In this document: piece by piece, positions 1 through 5,503 of the stretch
How the letters are laid out: each line of letters begins with the position of its first letter
How positions within the stretch are numbered: position 1 is the stretch's first letter
DNA from: Planctomycetota bacterium
Lineage (GTDB): Bacteria > Planctomycetota > UBA1135
Length of the DNA stretch: 5,503 nucleotides
Direction of reading: 5' to 3'
NCBI GenBank assembly: GCA_014382465.1
Contig: JACNJP010000468.1
Span: forward strand, 1 to 5,503
The notes under the pieces: generated by a model
What the model saw: only the letters and a program-made list of their open reading frames with translations
Told to the model about the DNA's origin: nothing
Databases searched by the model: none
Made by a program: the position numbers and the translations under genes

Positions 1-132
1 GGGGTGCGCGAGGGGGCGCGTGCAGAGGGCGCACCGGGGCGCGGCCCGCGGGGGGTCCCCCCCGGGGGAACCGCCGCCGGCGCGGGGGGCCCCCGGGCGG
101 CCGCCCCTGGGCCCTGCCTGCCCGCGCCGGCG
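1..132. other. Extremely GC-rich non-coding upstream region with inverted repeats
   Basis: Only 12 of the first 120 bases are A or T, so all three forward frames stay open. Their translations are low-complexity Gly/Pro/Arg/Ala strings with no protein-like pattern, and I see no gene here. The stretch has G runs at 12-16, 36-39, 50-55, 64-68 and 84-89, and C runs at 57-63 and 90-94. Palindromes include GGGGGCCCCC (85-94) and GGGCGGCCGCCC (95-106), the latter containing a NotI site. An inverted repeat, GGTGCGC (3-9) and GCGCACC (29-35), flanks a 19-base spacer. The region could hold upstream activator sites for the promoter at 133, or trailing sequence of a preceding transcript. No T-tract follows any hairpin, so no intrinsic terminator is called. 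Confidence 0.6.
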
Positions 133-148
133 CGGCACGGTCCTTGCC
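133..148 (+). promoter_or_regulatory. Probable sigma-54 (RpoN) -24/-12 promoter of the nar operon
   Basis: The sequence reads C-GGCACG-N4-TTGC-C. It matches the RpoN consensus TGGCACG-N4-TTGCW at 10 of 12 specified positions; only the outermost base at each end differs. The invariant GG (134-135) and GC (146-147) are at the required spacing, 12 bases from first G to first G. With GC at -13/-12, transcription should start near G159/A160, leaving a short leader of about 24 bases before the GTG at 183 that contains the ribosome binding site. It sits immediately upstream of the first gene of an apparent operon. No FNR-type TTGAT-N4-ATCAA box or sigma-70 hexamer pair is visible nearby. RpoN promoters need an enhancer-binding activator, which is not in the window. 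Confidence 0.68.
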
Positions 149-170
149 TTCAGGGGGCGAACCCGCTCGC

Positions 171-175
171 GAGGT
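171..175 (+). promoter_or_regulatory. Ribosome binding site GAGGT deciding the cytochrome start
   Basis: GAGGT lies 7 bases before the GTG at 183, a good Shine-Dalgarno spacing. This supports GTG 183 over the in-frame TTG at 144. The TTG has no comparable upstream site and overlaps the -12 element of the predicted promoter, upstream of the predicted transcription start. Confidence 0.7.
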
Positions 176-182
176 CCCGCCC

Positions 183-1013
183 GTGCTCCGAAAGCCGCTT
201 CCCTTCCTGCTCGCCGCCCTGCTCGCCCCGCCCCTCCTGGCGCAGGGTTCGACGCCGGAGGCCGAGATCTTCTTCAAGTCCAACTGCACCGCCTGCCACA
301 CCATCGGCGGCGGCCGCCTGGTCGGCCCCGACCTGAAGGACGTCACCCTCCGTCAGGACCGCGCCTGGCTGGCGAAGTTCATCGTCGATCCGGCGGGGGT
401 GATCGCCAGCGGCGACGACTACGCCCAGAAGATCCTGCAGGAGGCCAAGATGGTGCCGATGGTGCCGGCCGCCGGCATCACGCCGGCGATGGCCGAGCTG
501 CTGCTCGACCTGATCGAGGCCGAATCCAGGCTCGAGCGCTCGCAGTTCCGGGGCGCCGCAACCCAGGTGCTGCTCACCGACGCCATGATCGAGCAGGGCC
601 GGCGCTTGTTCCTCGGCCAGGTGCCGCTCAGCGGCGGCGGACCGTCCTGCCTGGGCTGCCACTCGGTCGCCACCGTGCCTTACTTCGGCGGCGGCCGGCT
701 GGGCCCCGACCTGACCGAGGCCTACGCGCGGCTGAACGGCCAGGCGGCACTGACCGGGTGGCTCGGCGCGCCGCCCTCGCTGGTGATGACGCCGGTGTTC
801 CGCGACCACCCGCTCAGCGACGACGAGATCAACCAATTGGTCGCCTTCCTGCGCGAGGTCGGCAAGGAGACCGGCCGCACCTCGGCGGCCTCCTTCGGCT
901 TCGTCGCCACCGGCACGCTCTTCGGAGTGGCCGTCCTGTTCCTGCTCAACCTGGCGTGGCGCAACCGCTTCCGCGCCGTCCGCAAGCCGATGTTGGAGAA
1001 CTCCAAGCGATGA
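183..1013 (+). CDS. Membrane-anchored dihaem cytochrome c of the nitrate reductase operon (NarC-like)
   Basis: This is a 276-residue protein starting at GTG 183. Residues 1-20 form a signal peptide (MLRK, then a Leu/Ala-rich core, likely cut after LLA). Two class I-type haem c domains follow. Domain 1 has CTACH at 35-39, GGGRLVGPDL at 42-51 and a candidate axial Met at 90 or 93 (KMVPM). Domain 2 has CLGCH at 156-160, GGGRLGPDL at 169-177 and a candidate axial Met at 202 (VMTPVF). Residues about 238-259 form one transmembrane helix, followed by an Arg/Lys-rich tail (RNRFRAVRK). The haems should therefore be periplasmic and the short tail cytoplasmic. The stop overlaps the narG start as ATGA, indicating one transcript and translational coupling. 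By position and architecture it resembles Thermus NarC, the dihaem cytochrome encoded first in narCGHJI. A role in delivering electrons to, or anchoring, NarGHI is inferred. I leave the symbol empty because homology to NarC is judged from layout only. Confidence 0.88.
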   Translation: MLRKPLPFLLAALLAPPLLAQGSTPEAEIFFKSNCTACHTIGGGRLVGPDLKDVTLRQDRAWLAKFIVDPAGVIASGDDYAQKILQEAKMVPMVPAAGITPAMAELLLDLIEAESRLERSQFRGAATQVLLTDAMIEQGRRLFLGQVPLSGGGPSCLGCHSVATVPYFGGGRLGPDLTEAYARLNGQAALTGWLGAPPSLVMTPVFRDHPLSDDEINQLVAFLREVGKETGRTSAASFGFVATGTLFGVAVLFLLNLAWRNRFRAVRKPMLENSKR

Positions 1014-4000
1014 CTGGCCACGGCTCCCTTTCGAACATCCACGACTCGGTCGAGCCCAAGACGCGGGCCTGGGAGGAGTTCTACCGCAACCGCTGGCAGT
1101 ACGACAAGGTCGTGCGCAGCACCCACGGGGTGAACTGCACCGGCTCGTGCTCGTGGAACATCCACGTCAAGGACGGCATCGTCACCTGGGAGATGCAGGC
1201 GCTGGACTACCCGCTGCTCGAGAGCGGCATCCCGCCCTACGAGCCCCGCGGCTGCCAGCGGGGCATCAGCTACTCGTGGTACCTCTACAGCCCGCTGCGG
1301 GTGAAGTACCCCTACGTGCGCGGCGCCCTGCTCGACCTGTGGAAGGAGGCCAAGAGCCAGCACACCGACCCGGTGGCCGCCTGGAGGTCGATCCAGAGCG
1401 ACCCGGTGCGCCGCAAGCGCTACCAGACCGCCCGCGGCAAGGGCGGCTTCCGCCGCTCGAGCTGGGACACGGCCAAGGAGATCATCTCGGCCTCGGCGGT
1501 CCACACGATCAAGGAGCACGGCCCGGACCGCATCGCCGGCTTCTCGCCGATCCCGGCCATGTCGATGATCAGCTACGCCTCGGGCGCGCGCATGCTGCAG
1601 CTCATGGGCGGCATGGCGCTGTCCTTCTACGACTGGTACTGCGACCTGCCGAGCGCCTCGCCCGAGACCTGGGGCGAGCAGACCGACGTCAACGAGTCGG
1701 CCGACTGGTACCACGCCAAGATGCTGGCGGTGATGGGGTCCAACCTGAACATGACGCGGACCCCGGACGTGCACTTCGCCGCCGAGGCGCGCCACAACGG
1801 CTCCAAGATGTTCGTCTTCGCCCCCGACTTCAACCAGGTCGCCAAGTACGCCGACGAGTGGGTGCCGCTCAACGCCGGCCAGGACGGCGCCTGGTGGATG
1901 GGCGTCAACCACGTCATCCTCAAGGAGTACCACCACGAGAAGAAGACCCCGTACTTCCTCGACTACGCCCGGAAGTTCACCGACTCGCCGTTCCTGGTCG
2001 AGCTGACCGAGCGCGACGGCGCCTGGGAGGCCGGCCAGCTGCTGCGCGCCGGCCGCCTCGAGGGCTACGCCGACGAGGAGCACGGCGAGTGGAAGTTCCT
2101 GCAGTGGGACCGCGGCGACGACCGGCCGAAGATGCCGATGGGCTCCGTCGGCCACCGCTGGGGCGAGAAGGGCAAGTGGAACATGCTGCCGCAGGACGGC
2201 AAGGACGGCAGCGCCATCGACGCCGAGCTGAGCTTCCTCGAGGCCAACCAGGGGGTCGCCAGCGTGCGCCTGGACGACTTCGCCGAGGGCCAGTCGGTCC
2301 ACCGCGAGGTGCCGGTGCGCAAGGTCCGGACCGCCGACGGCGAGGTCACCGTGGCCACCGTCTACGACCTGCTGATGGCCCAGTACGGCGTCGACCGCGG
2401 CCTCGGCGGCCAGTACCCGGCCGACTACGACGACGCCGACGCCACCTACACCCCGGCCTGGGCCGAGCGCTACACCGGCATCGACCGCAGGACCCTGATC
2501 AAGTTCGCCCGCGAGTGGGCCAGCACCGCCGAGCACACCAACGGCAAGTGCACCGTGATCATCGGCGCCGGCATCAACCACTGGTACCACGCCAACCTGA
2601 TGTACCGGGCGGCGATCCACGCCCTGATGTTCTGCGGCTGCGTGGGCGTCAACGGCGGCGGCCTGGCCCACTACGTCGGCCAGGAGAAGCTGGCGCCGGG
2701 CGAGCCGTGGGGCAACATCGCCTTCGCCAAGGACTGGTACCCGGCCTCGCGGCTGCAGAACGCGCCCAGCTGGCACTACGTCAACACCGACCAGTGGCGC
2801 TACGAGCGCAGCTTCCGCGACTACCACACGGTGCCGCCGAACCAGCCCGAGGGCAGCCTGGCCGAGGGCCACACCATCGACGCCAACGTGCGGGCGGTCA
2901 AGAACGGCTGGCTGCCGTTCTACCCCCAGTTCGACCGCAGCCCGCTCAAGCTGGCACAGGACGCGATCGCCGACGGCGCCGAGGACGACGACGCCATCGT
3001 CCGCTGGACCGTCGACAAGCTGAAGTCGAAGGAGCTGAAGTTCGCGATCGAGAAGCCGGACCACGAGGAGTGCTGGCCGCGGCTGTGGTTCATCTGGCGC
3101 GGCAACGCCCTGATGAGCTCGGCCAAGGGCCACGAGTACTTCCTCGACCACTACCTCGGCACCCACCACAACAAGATCGCCGAGGAGCTGGCCAAGGGCC
3201 AGGTCAAGACGGTCGAGTTCCTGGAGAAGGCGCCGACCGGGAAGATGGACCTGGTGGTGGACCTGAACTTCCGCATGGACACCTCGGCGCTCTACTCCGA
3301 CATCGTGCTGCCGGCGGCCACCTGGTACGAGAAGGACGACCTCAACTCGACCGACATGCACACCTTCATCCACCCGCTGAGCGAGGCGGTGCCGCCGTGC
3401 TGGGAGTCGAAGTCGGACTGGGACATCTTCGCCGAGATCGCCAAGAGCTTCTCGGAGCTGGCCGCCAAGCACTTCCCGGACAAGGTCAAGGACGTGGTGG
3501 CGCTGCCGCTGGCGCATGACACCGCCGCCGAGATCGCCCAGCCGCAGATGCTCGACTGGGACAAGGGCCAGTGCGAGGCGATCCCCGGCAAGACCATGCC
3601 GAACTTCAAGGTGGTGGAGCGCGACTACGCCAACCTCTACCAGCAGTACATCAGCTTCGGCCGCAAGGCCCGCGACGGCGGCCTGGGGGCCCACGGCACC
3701 CACTACGCCATCGATGACTTCTACGACAAGATGCTCGAGGACGGCCCGACCCAGAAGTGGGACGGCCAGGCCTACCCGTCGCTGCGCTACGGCCGCGAGG
3801 TCTGCAACACCATCCTCCACCTGGCCTCGGTGACCAACGGCGAGCTCGCCTGGCGCTCCTACAAGGGCATGGAGGAGAAGACCGGCCTGAAGCTGGCCGA
3901 CCTGGCCGAGAAGTCGCGCTCGGTGCGCCTGAGCTTCACCGACCTCCAGGCCCAGCCGCGCCGCCTCCACAACAGCCCGATGTGGTCGGCGCTGATCGAG

Positions 4001-4648
4001 GACGGCCGCACCTACTCGCCCTTCACCTACAACAAGGAGCGAATGGTGCCGTGGCGGACCCTGACCGGCCGCCAGCACTTCTACCTCGACCACCCCGGCT
4101 ACATCCAGTTCGGCGAGCACCTGCCGACCTACAAGCCCAAGCCGGCGCCGGCCGACTACTCCGACCTGCGCTTCAGCGAGGAGGTCGGCCCGACCCTGCG
4201 GCTCAACTACCTGACGCCGCACGGCAAGTGGCACATCCACTCGACCTACGGCGACAACCACCGCATGACGACGCTGTCGCGCGGCGTCGAGCCGTTCTGG
4301 ATCAACGACAAGGACGCGGCCGAGATCGCCGTCAACGACAACGACTGGGTCGAGGTCCACAACGACCACGGCGTGGTGGTGACGCGGGCGGCCGTCAGCG
4401 CCCGGATCCCGCGCGGAATCTGCATCATCTACCACTCGCCCGAGCGGACCTACTCGGTGCCGAAGTCGCCGCTGCGGGGCAAGCGCCGCGCCGGCGGCCA
4501 CAACAGCCTGACGCGGACGCGCCTGAAGCCGAACCTGATGGTCGGCGGCTACGGCCAGTTCACCTACCACTTCAACTACTGGGGACCGATCGGCTGCAAC
4601 CGGGACACGCACATCCTGGTCCGCAAGCTCCCCGAACTCATCTGGTAA
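1010..4648 (+). CDS. narG: Respiratory nitrate reductase alpha subunit NarG (Mo-bisMGD, FS0 cluster)
   Basis: The 1212-residue protein is the catalytic subunit that reduces nitrate to nitrite with quinol-derived electrons, as part of membrane-bound NarGHI. It is collinear with E. coli NarG (1247 residues, compared from memory). The FS0 ligands are His39, Cys43 and Cys47 (HGVNCTGSC) and Cys82 (RGCQRG), equal to E. coli His49, Cys53, Cys57 and Cys92. The molybdenum ligand Asp212 (WYCDLP) equals Asp222. Other family blocks are SFYDWYCDLP (205-214), WGEQTDV (221-227), GAGINHWYH (519-527), LPAATWYEKDD around 3310-3340 nt, and a C-terminal molybdopterin-dinucleotide-binding domain from about residue 1065. 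There is no Tat signal, so it is the cytoplasmic type. The N-terminus is about 10 residues shorter than in E. coli, lacking its vestigial Tat-like helix, and the short C-terminal tail is also missing. The ATG at 1010 overlaps the cytochrome stop (ATGA); GGAG at 995-998 is the likely ribosome binding site, 11 bases upstream. Confidence 0.98.
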   Translation: MTGHGSLSNIHDSVEPKTRAWEEFYRNRWQYDKVVRSTHGVNCTGSCSWNIHVKDGIVTWEMQALDYPLLESGIPPYEPRGCQRGISYSWYLYSPLRVKYPYVRGALLDLWKEAKSQHTDPVAAWRSIQSDPVRRKRYQTARGKGGFRRSSWDTAKEIISASAVHTIKEHGPDRIAGFSPIPAMSMISYASGARMLQLMGGMALSFYDWYCDLPSASPETWGEQTDVNESADWYHAKMLAVMGSNLNMTRTPDVHFAAEARHNGSKMFVFAPDFNQVAKYADEWVPLNAGQDGAWWMGVNHVILKEYHHEKKTPYFLDYARKFTDSPFLVELTERDGAWEAGQLLRAGRLEGYADEEHGEWKFLQWDRGDDRPKMPMGSVGHRWGEKGKWNMLPQDGKDGSAIDAELSFLEANQGVASVRLDDFAEGQSVHREVPVRKVRTADGEVTVATVYDLLMAQYGVDRGLGGQYPADYDDADATYTPAWAERYTGIDRRTLIKFAREWASTAEHTNGKCTVIIGAGINHWYHANLMYRAAIHALMFCGCVGVNGGGLAHYVGQEKLAPGEPWGNIAFAKDWYPASRLQNAPSWHYVNTDQWRYERSFRDYHTVPPNQPEGSLAEGHTIDANVRAVKNGWLPFYPQFDRSPLKLAQDAIADGAEDDDAIVRWTVDKLKSKELKFAIEKPDHEECWPRLWFIWRGNALMSSAKGHEYFLDHYLGTHHNKIAEELAKGQVKTVEFLEKAPTGKMDLVVDLNFRMDTSALYSDIVLPAATWYEKDDLNSTDMHTFIHPLSEAVPPCWESKSDWDIFAEIAKSFSELAAKHFPDKVKDVVALPLAHDTAAEIAQPQMLDWDKGQCEAIPGKTMPNFKVVERDYANLYQQYISFGRKARDGGLGAHGTHYAIDDFYDKMLEDGPTQKWDGQAYPSLRYGREVCNTILHLASVTNGELAWRSYKGMEEKTGLKLADLAEKSRSVRLSFTDLQAQPRRLHNSPMWSALIEDGRTYSPFTYNKERMVPWRTLTGRQHFYLDHPGYIQFGEHLPTYKPKPAPADYSDLRFSEEVGPTLRLNYLTPHGKWHIHSTYGDNHRMTTLSRGVEPFWINDKDAAEIAVNDNDWVEVHNDHGVVVTRAAVSARIPRGICIIYHSPERTYSVPKSPLRGKRRAGGHNSLTRTRLKPNLMVGGYGQFTYHFNYWGPIGCNRDTHILVRKLPELIW

Positions 4649-4656
4649 GGGCGGAG

Positions 4657-4663
4657 AAGGAGA
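4657..4663 (+). promoter_or_regulatory. Strong ribosome binding site of narH (AAGGAGA)
   Basis: AAGGAGA ends 6 bases before the ATG at 4670 and fills most of the 21-base narG-narH gap. It is the best Shine-Dalgarno match in the window. narH therefore looks independently initiated, unlike narG, whose start overlaps the preceding stop and whose site is weaker and farther away. Confidence 0.8.
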
Positions 4664-4669
4664 ACCGAC

Positions 4670-5503
4670 ATGGACGTTCGCTCACAGATCTCACTGGTCT
4701 TCCACCTGGACAAGTGCATCGGCTGCCACACCTGCAGCATCGCCTGCAAGAACATCTGGACCGACCGCGAGGGCACCGAGTACATGTGGTGGAACAACGT
4801 CGAGACCAAGCCGGGCACCGGCTACCCCTCGCGTTGGGAGGACCAGGAGAAGTACCGCGGCGGCTGGGAATTGAAGGACGGCAAGCTGCGGCTGCGCTCG
4901 ACCGGCAAGGCGCGCATCATCCCGAACATCTTCCACAACCCGTCCATGCCCAGCATGGACGACTACTACGAGCCCTGGACCTACCGCTACGAGGACCTGT
5001 TCAACGCCCCCGAGGGCGACGACCAGCCGACCGCCAAGCCGATCTCGATGGTCACGGGGGAGTACATCGACATCGAGGCCGGGCCCAACTGGGACGACGA
5101 CCTGGGCGGCTCGGAGCTCTACGCCGCCAACGACGTCAACCTCGACGGCCTGCCCGAGGAGGTCCGCCAGCAGATGTTCGAGATCCAGCGGCTGGCCTTC
5201 TTCTACCTGCCGCGGATCTGCAACCACTGCCTCAACCCGGCCTGCGTAGCCTCGTGCCCCTCGGGCGCGCTCTACAAGCGCGGCGAGGACGGCATCGTGC
5301 TGCTCAACCAGGAGCGCTGCCGCGCCTGGCGCTCGTGCGTGCCGGCCTGCCCCTACAAGAAGGTCTACTTCAACTGGGCCACCGGCAAGTCGGAGAAGTG
5401 CATCCTGTGCTACCCGCGGGTCGAGACCCAGCAGGCGCCGGCCTGCTTCCACAGCTGCGTCGGCCGCATCCGCTACCTCGGCCACGTCCTCTACCACGCC
5501 TCC
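4670..5503 (+). CDS. narH: Respiratory nitrate reductase beta subunit NarH (partial, C-terminus beyond window)
   Basis: The first 278 residues are present; the frame is open to the window edge. E. coli NarH has 512 residues, so roughly half is missing. NarH is the cytoplasmic electron-transfer subunit linking the cytochrome b subunit NarI to NarG. It begins MDVRSQISLVFHLDKCIGCH, close to the E. coli start. All visible cluster ligands fall at the same residue numbers as in E. coli: Cys16/19/22/26, Cys184/187/192/196, Cys217/223/227 and Cys244/247/259/263. Trp220 replaces the fourth cysteine of the third group (CRAW), the known signature of the NarH [3Fe-4S] cluster, so three [4Fe-4S] and one [3Fe-4S] cluster are expected. 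The ETKPG, YYEPW and GPNWDDDLGG blocks are also conserved. It follows narG by 21 bases in what appears to be the same operon. Confidence 0.98.
   Translation, partial: MDVRSQISLVFHLDKCIGCHTCSIACKNIWTDREGTEYMWWNNVETKPGTGYPSRWEDQEKYRGGWELKDGKLRLRSTGKARIIPNIFHNPSMPSMDDYYEPWTYRYEDLFNAPEGDDQPTAKPISMVTGEYIDIEAGPNWDDDLGGSELYAANDVNLDGLPEEVRQQMFEIQRLAFFYLPRICNHCLNPACVASCPSGALYKRGEDGIVLLNQERCRAWRSCVPACPYKKVYFNWATGKSEKCILCYPRVETQQAPACFHSCVGRIRYLGHVLYHAS

Noticed and set aside
1..132. Rho-independent terminator of an upstream gene
   Set aside because: The palindromes are GC-rich enough, but none is followed by a T-tract on either strand.
144..182. TTG at 144 as the cytochrome start codon
   Set aside because: It lies inside the -12 element and upstream of the predicted transcription start. 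It lacks a good ribosome binding site and would add 13 polar residues before the signal peptide. GTG 183 has GAGGT at 7 bases and gives a normal signal peptide.
20..1009. In-frame extension of narG upstream to position 20, giving a 1542-residue protein
   Set aside because: The added 330 residues are Arg/Gly/Pro/Ala-rich and are the out-of-frame reading of the leader and the cytochrome gene, which has clear haem and membrane motifs. NarG homology begins right after the ATG at 1010.
1147..3519. 790-codon + strand frame inside narG
   Set aside because: This is the shifted reading of narG codons, rich in Arg, Pro, Gly and Ala. It has no independent start signal and no domain.
722..4612. Antisense open frame of 1296 codons across narG
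   Set aside because: It arises from the strong G/C bias at third codon positions on the other strand. Its translation is Val/Leu/Gly/Arg/His-rich low-complexity sequence with no recognisable domain, and narG fully explains the region.
4691..5497. 268-codon antisense frame opposite narH
   Set aside because: It is a composition shadow of narH, with Val/Leu/Ala-rich low-complexity translation. NarH cysteine ligands are perfectly preserved on the + strand.
1..5503. CRISPR array, tRNA/rRNA gene, insertion sequence or prophage elements
   Set aside because: No spaced direct repeats, RNA gene signatures, transposase-like frames or terminal inverted repeats are visible; nearly the whole window is accounted for by the three nar-operon genes.

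Overview
The window holds the promoter-proximal part of a membrane-bound respiratory nitrate reductase operon from a high-GC bacterium. Three genes lie head to tail on the + strand: a membrane-anchored dihaem cytochrome c (183-1013), the catalytic subunit narG (1010-4648) and the iron-sulfur subunit narH (4670 to the window edge, incomplete). narJ and narI would be expected just beyond the right edge but cannot be seen.

Region by region: bases 1-132 are about 90% G+C, with homopolymer G and C runs and several inverted repeats. They have no convincing coding content. At 133-148 there is a near-consensus sigma-54 (RpoN) -24/-12 element, GGCACG-N4-TTGC, with the GG/GC spacing this promoter class needs. 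It places transcription start near 159, about 24 bases before a GTG start codon that has a GAGGT ribosome binding site. The cytochrome gene overlaps narG by an ATGA (4 bases). A 21-base gap with a strong AAGGAGA site separates narG from narH.

How the parts work together: NarG (Mo-bisMGD plus FS0) reduces nitrate to nitrite in the cytoplasm. NarH passes electrons to NarG through three [4Fe-4S] clusters and one [3Fe-4S] cluster. The cytochrome has a signal peptide, two CXXCH haem domains and a C-terminal membrane anchor, so its haems face the periplasm. A dihaem cytochrome as first gene of a nar operon resembles narC of Thermus narCGHJI and differs from narGHJI of E. coli. It suggests an extra periplasmic electron route to, or a docking role for, the NarGHI complex.

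Organism: strong G/C preference at third codon positions, a diderm-style periplasmic cytochrome c and an apparent RpoN promoter point to a high-GC Gram-negative-type bacterium (for example Acidobacteriota, Myxococcota, Gemmatimonadota or a proteobacterium). The promoter argues against Thermus/Deinococcus and Actinobacteria, which as far as I know lack RpoN. The phylum cannot be fixed from this sequence. The enzyme itself is a canonical nitrate reductase; the less ordinary parts are the promoter and the cytochrome.
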